Of a stretch of DNA of 64,000 nucleotides, positions 18,904 through 28,267 are shown piece by piece. A program made the translations under genes and the position numbers. The notes under the pieces were generated by a model. That model made no database searches. It was not told the origin of the DNA and worked only from the letters and a program-made list of their open reading frames with translations. The stretch lies in the NCBI GenBank assembly GCA_027483645.1, contig JAIXUD010000022.1:248001-312000 (forward strand). The letters run 5' to 3'. This stretch comes from Sphingobacteriales bacterium. GTDB taxonomy: Bacteria; Bacteroidota; Bacteroidia; Chitinophagales; CAIOSU01. Position 1 is the first letter of the stretch; each line of letters begins with the position of its first letter.

Positions 18904-20139
18904 TTATTGTACTATCAATTTGTGGTTGGTGAGCAAGGTGCCAGTAGCGCTATCGCTTACCCTTACTAGGTATACACCGCTTTGCACGGCGCCAAGGTCA
19001 AGCTGCTGCTGGGCATTGATGCCCAGTTGAGTAGTACTTACCAGTTGGCCTATCAGGTTGTATACGGCCACAGTAACAGGGGTTGCATGGCCGGTAATTG
19101 CGATGGTAGCAATACCATTATTAGGGTTTGGATATACGCTCAATGTACCGCTAAAACCAGGGGCATCAAAAATGCCGCTGGTGAGTGATTGGCAGGCAAC
19201 TATAGAGGCGTTTTCTGATGAGCGGTTCAACACAGTATCATTATCTTGGGCATTGTTGAAGTATGATACGTGGCCCGATCGCTCAAACCAAAGGTAATCA
19301 AAATCAACACCTACATTGGCACAACGTACAGCCATGCTGGCGCTTCCGTCGGCCACCAAACCAGTATTAACGCCGAGGGCGTTTATGGTATCGGTACCGA
19401 ATGGAACGGTATTATCTAAGGTATCGTGAAACAAAACGATAGGAGGGCTGCCCGCTTCAATCCATGACGAATCGCCGATGGTACCACTATAGCTAAGTAC
19501 ACCATGTACCGTTGATGAATAGCCTAGGTTTCCACTTTTGCCATCTACACTGCCAATTGCTGCGGTATCGCTGTTCAGATAAGCAGGTATTTCGCTCTGC
19601 TTATCCAAGTATGCAGTATGGATGGCGGTGATAGCACCAGCAGAAATGCCGCCAACAATGATGCGGTTGGTATCAATTCCGAAAGTGTTGGTAGTGGCGG
19701 CATCTTTGTAAAAGAAGCGTACAGAGGCCTTCATATCGTGCATGGCACGTACTACTGCCAAAGTGGTAGATTTTTCATTAATAGGGAAGAAGATGCCTGT
19801 GCGGTAATCGATAGCGGCAGTTACATAGCCGCGGCGGGCAAAGTACTCGCAAAGAAAATGTACTTGCGTACGATCGCCTGATACAAAACTACCACCAAAA
19901 GCAAAAATAATTAACGGTCGATTGGCTAAGGTATCGTTTGCGGGCTCAAAAAAATCAAGGCGCAACTCTTGCTGGGTTGCGCTGCCCACGGCTACGTTGG
20001 AGCCGAACAAAACATTGGAAGTTTCAACAATAGAATCAAAGTAATCTTCGGTAACATAGCGTCCTTCGTCACAAAGGCCTTGGGCTTTTAGGCCAAAAAC
20101 CGCGAGCAGGGAAAATGCGGTAAGTAGAATGTTTTTCAT
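18904..20139 (-). CDS. Secreted alpha/beta hydrolase (esterase-like) with T9SS type A sorting domain
   Basis: A 411-residue exported hydrolase. The signal peptide ends near LKAQG. The alpha/beta hydrolase core (about 60-310) has an oxyanion region FAFGGSFVSGD, the nucleophile elbow GGISAGA (GxSxG), an acidic residue in FHDTLDNTVPFG, and a catalytic histidine candidate in ERSGHVSYF. This fits a carboxylesterase/lipase-like fold. The C-terminal 75 residues from VYPNPNNG onward form a type A sorting domain, so the mature enzyme should be secreted or surface-bound via T9SS. The substrate is unknown. It is transcribed alone and closed by a good terminator. Confidence 0.9.
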   Translation of the reverse strand: MKNILLTAFSLLAVFGLKAQGLCDEGRYVTEDYFDSIVETSNVLFGSNVAVGSATQQELRLDFFEPANDTLANRPLIIFAFGGSFVSGDRTQVHFLCEYFARRGYVTAAIDYRTGIFFPINEKSTTLAVVRAMHDMKASVRFFYKDAATTNTFGIDTNRIIVGGISAGAITAIHTAYLDKQSEIPAYLNSDTAAIGSVDGKSGNLGYSSTVHGVLSYSGTIGDSSWIEAGSPPIVLFHDTLDNTVPFGTDTINALGVNTGLVADGSASMAVRCANVGVDFDYLWFERSGHVSYFNNAQDNDTVLNRSSENASIVACQSLTSGIFDAPGFSGTLSVYPNPNNGIATIAITGHATPVTVAVYNLIGQLVSTTQLGINAQQQLDLGAVQSGVYLVRVSDSATGTLLTNHKLIVQ

Positions 20140-20248
20140 AGTACAGGTTTCTTGATGATTTTTAGGTACTTTAAATGATGTTATTGTTAAAGTTAGGTAA
20201 AATTTAAGTAAACCAAACTTTTTAACATCATTATAGCGCCGATAAACG

Positions 20249-21790
20249 CTAGTGTAATTGCTTGTCTATAATCATGATCCTCGGATTATTAGTTATTGAG
20301 GGAGGCAATACCTGGACCCCATGACTTTTAAAAATGGCAATCATGTGGCCCGCATTGAGCAGCGAATCCAATACTTGCTCATTAGGCCACCAATGATGAG
20401 CGTTCAGGTCGGTATAAAACATCATCTCCACATCCTCAAAGCTTTTGCAGTTGAAGACTAGATAACCCTCTTCTAGGGTTTGGCCAATTTCTTTATATAC
20501 TTCTGTGTTGTATATCTTTTCGTTACGCTCTTTGTTATTGATACTCCTGTTTTTATCTATATCCCACGGCCTGAAAGCAAATAGCATTATCGCTATCATA
20601 GCCGAAATCAACACTAGTTTATGGGCGTGGCGGGCGGCCACTTGATAAGCACTTACTAATGCATAAGCCGTAACCATGTATAAGATAGGCGCTACTGCGA
20701 AGGTGAAAGCGGGCATTTTTGTTTTTACTTGCGAAAAGAACAGATAGATAATCGCCACCATCACCAGCATTTCGATGGTGTAGGGGCGCTTGAGCCAGCC
20801 CCTAGCAAAAACCATGATCAAGCCTACAGCCATAAACGGTAATAGGGTAATGCCATAGTGGGGCAGCATATACCGCAAATGGTACCAAGCATCGCCACCA
20901 TGACCTTCCAGCGGTTCAATAATATGCAGGTAGTTGTGGTATTGGCTCCAAGCCATTTCTTTAGGAAAATGCTGTGCCGTATATATTTGCCAAGGTAAAA
21001 AGATTGCCACGGCTACTGCTAGGGCCAATAACAGGTGTAGCCAATTCTTTTTATCAGTGCGTTCAGCGGGTGTAAACAATAGCATAGTGCCCCACCCAGC
21101 GAAAACCAACAACCCCGTAAGCCACTTGTTGAGCACCGCACAGCCCACAAAAAGCCCTATTAGCAACAACCACTTAAGGGGCTTGTGCAATTGGTTGCGA
21201 TACTCCGTATAGGCCCAAATAGAGGCTAATACATAAACATGGTAAACGAGGTCGTTGTGGTCTAAGCCCATTAAACCAGAGGTCATCTCCAGTTGATAAT
21301 AGCTAAGGGCAAATAGCAGTGCTGCTAAATATGCCACCGCTTTATCTTTCAACCATAGGTAACCTGTTCTATAAACCAACCACACCGCAATAGTGCCCAT
21401 AATGGCACTAGGCAGGCGCATGGCTACTTCGTTTACCCCAAATAGCTTCATGCTTAGGGCCATTTGCCATAAAAACAGGGGCTGCTTGTGTACCCAAATA
21501 TGGTTGCAGCACCAGTCCTGATAGTTGTAAGGTAGTACCGGGTTTACCCGCAACATGGGTACCCAAGGGTTGTCCATCATGTTTTTGGCAACCAGTGCAT
21601 GGAAGCGCTCATCCCAATCGTGCAGAAAGGGGTCGAGGGTAATCATTACCATGCGTAGGCAAAAGGCACCGAGCAAGAGGAAAGCAATACCAAGCTTCTC
21701 TTTACCACTGAAAAAAAAGTATGTACCCAAGGCTATTGGCAGCACGGCAAACAACAGTTTTACGAAAGGTGTGAAAGCGGTTATATCCAA
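20249..21790 (-). CDS. GT39/ArnT-like membrane glycosyltransferase
   Basis: A 513-residue polytopic membrane protein with about 11-13 hydrophobic helices. The first external loop carries the acidic pair in HDWDERFHALVAKN, typical of PMT/ArnT-type GT-C transferases that use polyprenyl-phosphate sugars. It is followed by HKQPLFLWQMALSMKLFG and MRLPSAIMG, family hallmarks. A stop codon lies just upstream, so the start must be the TTG at 21790 or a later codon that would delete the first helix. I therefore accept TTG. It lies 98 bp downstream of a small lipoprotein gene and metG on the same strand. Acceptor and sugar are unknown. Confidence 0.85.
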   Translation of the reverse strand: MDITAFTPFVKLLFAVLPIALGTYFFFSGKEKLGIAFLLLGAFCLRMVMITLDPFLHDWDERFHALVAKNMMDNPWVPMLRVNPVLPYNYQDWCCNHIWVHKQPLFLWQMALSMKLFGVNEVAMRLPSAIMGTIAVWLVYRTGYLWLKDKAVAYLAALLFALSYYQLEMTSGLMGLDHNDLVYHVYVLASIWAYTEYRNQLHKPLKWLLLIGLFVGCAVLNKWLTGLLVFAGWGTMLLFTPAERTDKKNWLHLLLALAVAVAIFLPWQIYTAQHFPKEMAWSQYHNYLHIIEPLEGHGGDAWYHLRYMLPHYGITLLPFMAVGLIMVFARGWLKRPYTIEMLVMVAIIYLFFSQVKTKMPAFTFAVAPILYMVTAYALVSAYQVAARHAHKLVLISAMIAIMLFAFRPWDIDKNRSINNKERNEKIYNTEVYKEIGQTLEEGYLVFNCKSFEDVEMMFYTDLNAHHWWPNEQVLDSLLNAGHMIAIFKSHGVQVLPPSITNNPRIMIIDKQLH

Positions 21791-21888
21791 TTGCCGTTTT
21801 TTCTATATAAACAATAATGCCACCTAGACGCTACGCTTAGCCAGTAGGTTGTATGGTGGTTTCCTTTATGCATCACCATATTATGATA

Positions 21889-22290
21889 CTAATAGTAGCT
21901 ATTGATAATGGGGAAATGGAAATTGTACCATATAGTGTCTGTTACTACTGGGGTCTGAAAACGTTGCACCGAGCAGATTATATCAATAATATCGAACTCC
22001 CCACACTTATCACTCCTATAGTCGATGTTATCTCCGAACAAATCAAGCCAGCGATTATTATGCTTCTTGAGATAAACCCGTTGCACATTAACGGCTTGAG
22101 TATCCTGAATATTAAAATCCTTAACCAACCTCATTACTTCTTCTTCGTCGTTTGGCAAGCTGCTGATTAAATAGTATTCGTGCACATAGTTTCCACGCTC
22201 TACTTTGCATAAATACTCTACTTTAGGTTGAGAGCAACCTGATAAGACAATAGAAAAAATGAGCAATAACGGGATCGTTCGGCTGTTCAT
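21889..22290 (-). CDS. Small lipoprotein of unknown function
   Basis: 133 residues. The N-terminus (LLLIFSIVLSGCSQP) is a clear lipoprotein signal with lipobox SGC, so the mature protein should be acylated at that cysteine. The rest is polar and charged with two further cysteines (CGEFD, IICSV). I recognise no domain. It lies 42 bp downstream of metG on the same strand and may be co-transcribed with it. Confidence 0.75.
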   Translation of the reverse strand: MNSRTIPLLLIFSIVLSGCSQPKVEYLCKVERGNYVHEYYLISSLPNDEEEVMRLVKDFNIQDTQAVNVQRVYLKKHNNRWLDLFGDNIDYRSDKCGEFDIIDIICSVQRFQTPVVTDTIWYNFHFPIINSYY

Positions 22291-22332
22291 TTAAAGCCCT
22301 TTTAATTAACGCCATTAACAGCTATCAAACAA

Positions 22333-24426
22333 CTATCGTATCACCGACCCATTCGGTGTGCCTTCTGCCGGAACAGTAAAGTACAGTTTACCAGCACTAT
22401 CTTCAGCCAGCAGTATCATGCCTTGGCTCTCAATGCCTTTTAGCTTACGTGGTGCAAGGTTGGCTACAATACTTACCCGCTGGCCGATAAGAGTTTCAGG
22501 TTGAAAATGCGAAGCTACACCCGATACTATGGTGCGCTGCTCAAAACCCAAATCAACGGTAAACTTCAATAACTTATCAGCTTTCTCAACCTTCTCCGCG
22601 GTAATAATGGTGCCAGCACGCAAATCTATCTTGGCAAAATCATCAAATACTATTTCAGCCTTCATAGGCTCGTATGCTGATGTTTGAGTTGTTGCTATTC
22701 CTTCGGTTGATGGTGTTTCTTCGGTAGGTGTTGTCATAGGTTGGCTGGCGTGCAGTTTTGTTACTTGTTTGGCAATGGTTTCGTCTTCTACTTTGCTAAA
22801 GAGGAGTTCAGGTTGATTCAATTGATGGCCAGTTGGCAGGTAAACCGTGCCCGGGTTCCATTCAAATTCATTGGGTAGATTGAGCAAACGGCGTAATTTG
22901 CCGGACGTGGTTGGCAAAAAAGGCAAGCTCAATACCGATAGATGCGCAATAACCTGTAGGCCATTGTACAATATCTCGGCTGTGCGCTTTGGGTCAATTT
23001 TGTATAGTTTCCAAGGCTCAAGCAAACCCAGGTAACGGTCGCCGCTTCGGGCAAGCTCCATTAGGCTATTTTGCGCCTGGCGGAAATCGTATTTCTCTAT
23101 GCTCTCGCCTACGTTTTGGTATGCCTTGGCTATTTGGGCAACGAACTCGATATCCTCTTGTTTCAAATCACCTTGTGGACCATCGGGTATTTTGCCTTCA
23201 AAGTATTTATGGGTGAGCACCATTACGCGGTTCACAAAGTTGCCAAGCGTGGCCACCAGCTCATTGTTGTTGCGGGCTTGAAAGTCGGCCCAGGTAAACT
23301 CACTATCCTTGGTTTCCGGCATGTTGCTGCACAGGTAGTAGCGCAGCACATCTTGCTGTCCTGGGAAATCTTCCAGAAACTCATGTACCCACACCGCCCA
23401 GTTGCGGCTGGTGCTCAGCTTTCGCCCCTCTAGGTTCATAAACTCATTGGCAGGCACATTGGTAGGTAGTATATAGTTGTTCGCCTTGAGTATCGTAGGG
23501 AAGATGATGCAGTGGAACACAATGTTATCCTTACCGATGAAATGCACCAGCTTGGTATCCTTGTTTTTCCAATACAGCTCCCAATCCTTGTTGTTGTCAA
23601 TAGCCCATTGTTTGGTGGCACTTATATAGCCTATGGGCGCATCCAGCCATACGTACAACACTTTTCCTTCGGCACCGGGCAGCGGCACGGGTACGCCCCA
23701 GTCAAGGTCTCGGGTAATGCTGCGCGGGTGCAGGCCCTGTTCAATCCAGCTACGGCACTGGCCGGCCACGTTCACCTTCCATTCTTCGTTGCGACCGTTG
23801 CCTTTTATTATCCATTCGCGTAGCCAGTCCTCTTGCTTATCAAGCGGTAGGTACCAATGTTTGGTAAGGCGTTTTACAGGAGCCTTGTTGCTCAGCATCG
23901 AACGGGGGTTAATTAGTTCGTCAGGGCTGAGGGTAGTGCCGCACTTTTCGCACTGGTCGCCATAGGCGTTTTCGTTGCCGCAGTTTGGGCAGGTGCCTAT
24001 AATGTATCTGTCGGCCAAAAACTGGCTGAACTCGTCATCGTAATACTGCTCCGTTTCACGTTCCTCAAAAAAGCCCTTGTCATACAAGTCTTTAAAGTAC
24101 TGCGAGGATGTTTCGTGGTGTAGCTTGCTGCTGGTGCGGTGGTATATATCGAAATTGATACCCAAATCCTTAAAGGCCTGCTTGTTAATTTCGTGGTACT
24201 TATCGATAATGGCCTGTGGCGTGGTGCCTTCTTTCTTGGCCTGTATGGTAATAGCCGCACCATGTTCATCGCTGCCGCACACGTACACCACATCGCGCCC
24301 ACGCAGGCGCAAGTAGCGCACATATATGTCGCCGGGTAGGTAAGCCCCAGCAATGTGCCCAACGTGTAGCGGGCCATTGGCATATGGCAATGCGGAAGTA
24401 ACCGTATATCGTTTCGGCTCGCTCAT
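22333..24426 (-). CDS. metG: Methionyl-tRNA synthetase
   Basis: 697 residues, full length for the long bacterial form. The class I signature PYANGPLHVGH (HIGH box as HVGH) sits near residue 15-25. A zinc knuckle CPNCGNENAYGDQCEKC sits near 144-162, and the KMSKS loop appears as KLSTS near 336, as is usual in this lineage. The anticodon-binding helical domain follows. A C-terminal EMAPII/Trbp111-type tRNA-binding domain fills about 590-697 (FDDFAKIDLRAGTI). It charges tRNA-Met with methionine in the cytoplasm. It heads a same-strand group with a lipoprotein and a GT39-type protein, and an octad-repeat array lies 31 bp upstream of its start. Confidence 0.97.
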   Translation of the reverse strand: MSEPKRYTVTSALPYANGPLHVGHIAGAYLPGDIYVRYLRLRGRDVVYVCGSDEHGAAITIQAKKEGTTPQAIIDKYHEINKQAFKDLGINFDIYHRTSSKLHHETSSQYFKDLYDKGFFEERETEQYYDDEFSQFLADRYIIGTCPNCGNENAYGDQCEKCGTTLSPDELINPRSMLSNKAPVKRLTKHWYLPLDKQEDWLREWIIKGNGRNEEWKVNVAGQCRSWIEQGLHPRSITRDLDWGVPVPLPGAEGKVLYVWLDAPIGYISATKQWAIDNNKDWELYWKNKDTKLVHFIGKDNIVFHCIIFPTILKANNYILPTNVPANEFMNLEGRKLSTSRNWAVWVHEFLEDFPGQQDVLRYYLCSNMPETKDSEFTWADFQARNNNELVATLGNFVNRVMVLTHKYFEGKIPDGPQGDLKQEDIEFVAQIAKAYQNVGESIEKYDFRQAQNSLMELARSGDRYLGLLEPWKLYKIDPKRTAEILYNGLQVIAHLSVLSLPFLPTTSGKLRRLLNLPNEFEWNPGTVYLPTGHQLNQPELLFSKVEDETIAKQVTKLHASQPMTTPTEETPSTEGIATTQTSAYEPMKAEIVFDDFAKIDLRAGTIITAEKVEKADKLLKFTVDLGFEQRTIVSGVASHFQPETLIGQRVSIVANLAPRKLKGIESQGMILLAEDSAGKLYFTVPAEGTPNGSVIR

Positions 24427-24456
24427 AGTCTTTGGTAGGCTTTAAGGCAAAGATAG

Positions 24457-24498
24457 TTGATTGGTTGATTGGTTGAATGGTTACTGGTTGATTGGTTG
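24457..24498 (+). repeat. Octad tandem repeat upstream of metG, TTGATTGG family
   Basis: Five adjoining units: TTGATTGG, TTGATTGG, TTGAATGG, TTACTGG, TTGATTGG. It begins 31 bp upstream of the metG start, in its 5' region. The inverse copy lies at 1641-1706 and a degenerate one near 49331-49375. No facing arm is present here. Confidence 0.75.
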
Positions 24499-24666
24499 TG
24501 CTTCAAGGCAGAATTATTAATTCATTTCCTTGCGATTCGTGCCAAAACAGGTTCATCACCCTTTTTCAGGGGGAGGGTAGGAGGGGCTAATTGCGGGCGT
24601 GATGATAAGGTTACAGATGATTTCATTCGTAGTAGAAAAATAATTTAATACTAACTATGAATGTTA

Positions 24667-25203
24667 TTATTCCCCCACCTTGCTTAGCACGGAGGTTACT
24701 TCCGGCATTCGGGAAGAGCGAGGGCTAATAAAATTGAGCCTTTTGCGGCGTTCTGGAACCAGCCCCTTTACAGCACTTTTATCAAGTGTTATCGTATAAA
24801 TCTCTGCAAAATCAGCAGAAGTAATATTGCGGGATGCAACCACTTGGTTTTGGAGCAGCACATTGAGTTGCAGGGTATCGTTCGGCCTCAGTAATGATAA
24901 AAAAGTACTGTCAAAAGCTAAACCACCTAAGCCGGAAGCATTGGTAATGGCGGCCATTGGAGTGCCCGCAATACTTAGCTGTGCCCCAGAAAGGGTTTGC
25001 CAAGACTTTCTACCGTTGGGGTAAGATACTTCCACCACAAGTATTAATTTGTTGTCCTGTTTTATGCCTGCAATTTCGGTAGCCTTTTTGCGTACGGTCA
25101 TAGTGCCTAGTAGAGCTTCACTATTTACAATGCTATCCTGTTGTGCAATACCATCCGTATAGCAAACAAGCACAAGTAAACTCAATAGCAAACCATATTT
25201 CAT
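24667..25203 (-). CDS. Small secreted protein of unknown function
   Basis: 178 residues from the ATG at 25203; a GTG six bases earlier is also possible but lacks merit. A signal peptide (KYGLLLSLLVLVCYTDGIAQ) is followed by a beta-rich body with segments like KLILVVEVSYPNGRKSW and GTPMAAITNASGLGGLAFDS. This resembles an Ig-like or carboxypeptidase-regulatory-like fold, though I cannot assign a family. It ends with a basic tail. It follows another secreted protein after 11 bp, so the two likely form an operon and act together at the envelope (inference). Confidence 0.7.
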   Translation of the reverse strand: MKYGLLLSLLVLVCYTDGIAQQDSIVNSEALLGTMTVRKKATEIAGIKQDNKLILVVEVSYPNGRKSWQTLSGAQLSIAGTPMAAITNASGLGGLAFDSTFLSLLRPNDTLQLNVLLQNQVVASRNITSADFAEIYTITLDKSAVKGLVPERRKRLNFISPRSSRMPEVTSVLSKVGE

Positions 25204-25214
25204 AAGCACTATTA

Positions 25215-25802
25215 TTATTTTGCTACTTCTCTAGGTTCCCTTGGCGGCAGCTTATCTTCCTTTTGGAACCACTTCCATGGGAAGAAAATACGCTTCAGCA
25301 TTTCACGGCGACGCTCTTGGCGGCTCATGCCTGTTTTCGTAGCCACATCGGGGATGTAATGGGTAACGATAAAGTCATCGGTATTATTGGCTAAGGGCAC
25401 CGTTATGGTGGTGTCCCAATCGGTTTGGTGTTGTACGAGTATTTGAAACGAGTCTTTCTGGGAGGTGGATTGGAGCGACACTTTCACTTGGAAGTTACCG
25501 TTGGCATCGGTATATACCGGTGCTGCTCTCCCCGCTGCCAACACAGTAGCAGAACGGATGGGCGTAGAGTCGTTTTGGTATACCCTTAATACACGTCCTT
25601 TTATGGTGATGGTGTCAGCTGGGGCACTCCCACCTCCACTAGACGAGCCGCCCAAGTTGCCCAGAAACTCCAACCCACCTGGTATAAAATCGCCCATATG
25701 CACCTTGCGCACCACAAAAGTGCCAGCCTGCAAGGTATCTTGCCCGCACAAATGCAGGGGCAGCATACACCATAAACCAATAAGCAGCAGGCACTTCATC
25801 AT
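25215..25802 (-). CDS. Secreted protein with carboxypeptidase-regulatory-like domain
   Basis: 195 residues. A short signal peptide (MLPLHLCGQ region) precedes a Ser/Gly-rich linker. A domain near 65-150 (ITIKGRVLRVYQNDSTPIRS, then YTDANGNFQVKV) has the look of a CarboxypepD_reg-like/Ig fold, common in Bacteroidota outer-membrane and periplasmic proteins. The C-terminus is strongly basic (RQERRREMLKRIFFPWKWF). A second ATG three bases in is equally plausible as start. It is the first gene of a likely two-gene operon. Function unknown. Confidence 0.7.
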   Translation of the reverse strand: MMKCLLLIGLWCMLPLHLCGQDTLQAGTFVVRKVHMGDFIPGGLEFLGNLGGSSSGGGSAPADTITIKGRVLRVYQNDSTPIRSATVLAAGRAAPVYTDANGNFQVKVSLQSTSQKDSFQILVQHQTDWDTTITVPLANNTDDFIVTHYIPDVATKTGMSRQERRREMLKRIFFPWKWFQKEDKLPPREPREVAK

Positions 25803-25943
25803 ACTAAAGATAATATTCAGGCATTGATACTGCTATAACTCGGGAAGTAGATTTGGTTACAGTTTTCTTTGACATTTATTTTTCCGTGGCCCTTACCAAC
25901 TTACAAGACTCACCAACGGTGCAAATCTTTTGAATTACCACGT

Positions 25944-25959
25944 CCGCTCACCATGACAC
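25944..25959 (-). repeat. Dispersed 16-bp piece of the long inverted repeat at 38058-38204
   Basis: CCGCTCACCATGACAC is identical to part of the right arm at 38185-38200. It lies in the 223-bp gap between the AlkB gene and the secreted-protein pair. It marks a second copy of that extragenic repeat, here as a single truncated arm. Confidence 0.6.
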
Positions 25960-26025
25960 GACTGGGGCATAGTGAGATAGGTTGTTTATGCATCTTATTC
26001 TGCAGCGTAACTTATATTCAATTAA

Positions 26026-26622
26026 TCAAAGTCCCACCTTCCTAAACGTCAAATTTATCCTCGGCCCCATCACTTTGGCGGACTTGGGCAGGGAGTGTTG
26101 CCAATAATGCTGCAACTGGCCGCCCATTACGAGTAGCGAGCCATGGGGTAGGGGCACATCTAGTTTGCGGGTTTTGTCATGCTTGTGCTTTAGCTTAAAT
26201 ACCCGCTCTTCGCCTAAGCTTATGGATGCAATGAGCGGATTGCTTCCAAGTTCCTTCTCATCGTCGCTGTGCCAGCCCATACTATCTTGCCCATGGCGGT
26301 ACAGGTTAGCGAGGGCGGAGTTGAAATCGGCGTTGAGGTATTGCTCAATGTCGAACTTTATCTTCAACAGGGTAGGAGAGAAGGGGTGCGGCACAAACGT
26401 GGTACCGCTGTAGGTGTACACGGCCTCGGGTTCGCCATACCAGGCCACCAAGCGCGGCTGCATAATCTCCTTTCCGAAAATTTTGATGGCTTTGGCTTCC
26501 CATTGCAGCTCTAGGGTAAGGGTTTTAAGCAGTTGGTTGGCTTCAGCCAACGGGTAAAAGCCTGTAACCAATAGCAAGCTGCCATCACCTACAGGAATAT
26601 CTATCGCTTCTTTACCGAACAT
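26026..26622 (-). CDS. AlkB-like 2-oxoglutarate/Fe(II)-dependent dioxygenase
   Basis: 198 residues, a typical single-domain AlkB homologue. The double-stranded beta-helix core shows the Fe(II) ligands in WHSDDE (HxD) and HYWQHSL, and the 2-oxoglutarate/substrate arginines in RINLTFR. The upstream segment QPRLVAWYGEPEAVYTYSG is characteristic of the AlkB/ALKBH2-like subgroup. Such enzymes oxidatively remove methyl groups from N1-methyladenine and N3-methylcytosine in DNA or RNA, and that activity is inferred from family. The gene follows a TMTC-like membrane protein gene after 21 bp on the same strand, so the two are probably co-transcribed, without an obvious functional link. Confidence 0.92.
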   Translation of the reverse strand: MFGKEAIDIPVGDGSLLLVTGFYPLAEANQLLKTLTLELQWEAKAIKIFGKEIMQPRLVAWYGEPEAVYTYSGTTFVPHPFSPTLLKIKFDIEQYLNADFNSALANLYRHGQDSMGWHSDDEKELGSNPLIASISLGEERVFKLKHKHDKTRKLDVPLPHGSLLVMGGQLQHYWQHSLPKSAKVMGPRINLTFRKVGL

Positions 26623-26643
26623 GCTTGCAATATATCACATTTA

Positions 26644-28212
26644 CTACCGGCTCTGTAGGGCTCGCTCCAAATCCCTTACGTAGTTGGGGTGCGCTTTTTG
26701 GCCTAGTTTGCCAGCTTGTATTAAGTCCTCCTTAGCTTGCTCGTAGTGCCGCAAGTTATAGAACGTAACGGAGCGGTTGAGATATGCTTTTCCTACTTTA
26801 GGCTTTAGGCTGATGGCTTTGTTGTAGTCTGGTACGGCCTCCGCAAATTTTGATTGAAACGCCAACGCATTGCCCCGGTTAAGATAGGCACTGGCAAAGG
26901 TACTATCGTATTTTATGGATGTGGTAAAGTCTTTTTCGGCAAGCTCCAGCCGTTTCTGTTCCAAGTTCACGACCCCGCGGTTGTTGTAGGGCAATGCTTG
27001 CTCGGGGTAGCGCTCTATGGCGGTATCCCACAGGGTATAGTCTTTCTCCCAAATGGGTAACTGCAAAAAGGTAATCGCCCCAAAAAACATGATGATAACT
27101 GTGGCACCTACCTGTGCACCCCTGCCCAGCTTGTATACTGCATACGACATTGCCAGCCCTGCCGGAAACATAGAAAGGTAGATGTACCTATCGGCCACGT
27201 TGGAAAACTTTTGAAAGAAAAACGGGATAATGCCCGAAACGGTTGCAAAGCCCACGGCAAATAGTAGCAAGCAAGCCAGAAATGGACGGGCGTGCTTGTA
27301 AAAAACGGCAAATAGCACCCCTAATACCAAGGGTGTAAGCAATGCCCAGTTGATGAAGCTTTCCTCAATAAGGCTTTGTGGCGTGCGCCCATACGATGGC
27401 GACAAGTTGAAGGGGGCTATCAACTTCATTAAATAAAAGTTGAGCGCATCCAGTGCCAATAGCGGCCGGCTCCACAGCGGGGCTACAAAATCTACCTTGC
27501 TGGCGGGCTGTACATTCAGGGTCATTACTATTATCGGTATGGTAAATAACATGGCACAGCTAGCTATGAGCAAACTGTTATTCCATTTTTTATGCCTCAG
27601 CATCACATCGCCAATAAAGGCAAAGATGGGCAGCACCACCATATTGGGCTTGCAAAGCATACCCAGCGTGAACAGAATAGCGGGTACTACAAACTTTCGG
27701 GCGATGGATTTATTATCAACCGGCGTACCCCAATAAATAAAGAGTGCCCCCAACCCAAAGCCAGTTGCTAATAGACCCCTAAACTCCGATACCCAAGCTA
27801 CGCTTTCCACTTGCAACGGGTGTAGTAAAAACAGCGCTGCGCCAATAGCCGATGCAGCTATGTGGGGTATAAACAGCCTAATGATCGCAAATACTAGCCA
27901 GCCATTAATAAGGTGCATGAGCAAATTTATCAAATGGAAGGGTACGGGGTCGGGCTTGCCTTGGGCATCTTTATCGGCCACTTGATACACCAGCCCCCAT
28001 ACGGTATAGCTAACAGGTATATATAATCCTTCGTAAGGTTTCGCCCAAAACTTGCCCAGTTTGCCTTGGCGCAAGTTTTCGTTGGCGGTAAGGTGTGTGC
28101 GCTCGTCGTCCCAAACAAAGTCATAGTCTATGCTACGGCCGTAAATTAAAAAAACAAGCACCAATAATAACCCAAAGGGCCAATAACTTGTTATCTTTTG
28201 GGATGGAAGCAT
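26644..28212 (-). CDS. Polytopic membrane protein with C-terminal TPRs (TMTC-like)
   Basis: 522 residues. About ten to twelve membrane helices occupy 1-385. The first external loop has DFVWDDERTHLTANENLRQG, with the DD/E motif found in GT-C and TMTC-type proteins. Three tetratricopeptide repeats follow at about 400-510 (YNNRGVVNLEQKRLELAEKD; AYLNRGNALAFQSKFAEAVP). The layout, membrane GT-C-like core plus TPR, matches the TMTC/DUF1736-like family, some of which are O-mannosyltransferases in eukaryotes. A sugar-transfer role in the bacterium is inference. It is the first gene of a pair with the AlkB homologue. Confidence 0.82.
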   Translation of the reverse strand: MLPSQKITSYWPFGLLLVLVFLIYGRSIDYDFVWDDERTHLTANENLRQGKLGKFWAKPYEGLYIPVSYTVWGLVYQVADKDAQGKPDPVPFHLINLLMHLINGWLVFAIIRLFIPHIAASAIGAALFLLHPLQVESVAWVSEFRGLLATGFGLGALFIYWGTPVDNKSIARKFVVPAILFTLGMLCKPNMVVLPIFAFIGDVMLRHKKWNNSLLIASCAMLFTIPIIVMTLNVQPASKVDFVAPLWSRPLLALDALNFYLMKLIAPFNLSPSYGRTPQSLIEESFINWALLTPLVLGVLFAVFYKHARPFLACLLLFAVGFATVSGIIPFFFQKFSNVADRYIYLSMFPAGLAMSYAVYKLGRGAQVGATVIIMFFGAITFLQLPIWEKDYTLWDTAIERYPEQALPYNNRGVVNLEQKRLELAEKDFTTSIKYDSTFASAYLNRGNALAFQSKFAEAVPDYNKAISLKPKVGKAYLNRSVTFYNLRHYEQAKEDLIQAGKLGQKAHPNYVRDLERALQSR

Positions 28213-28267
28213 TCGGTTGGGTGATTAACGGCCTCCAATATTAAACAATCTGCCCCGAAAAACATTT

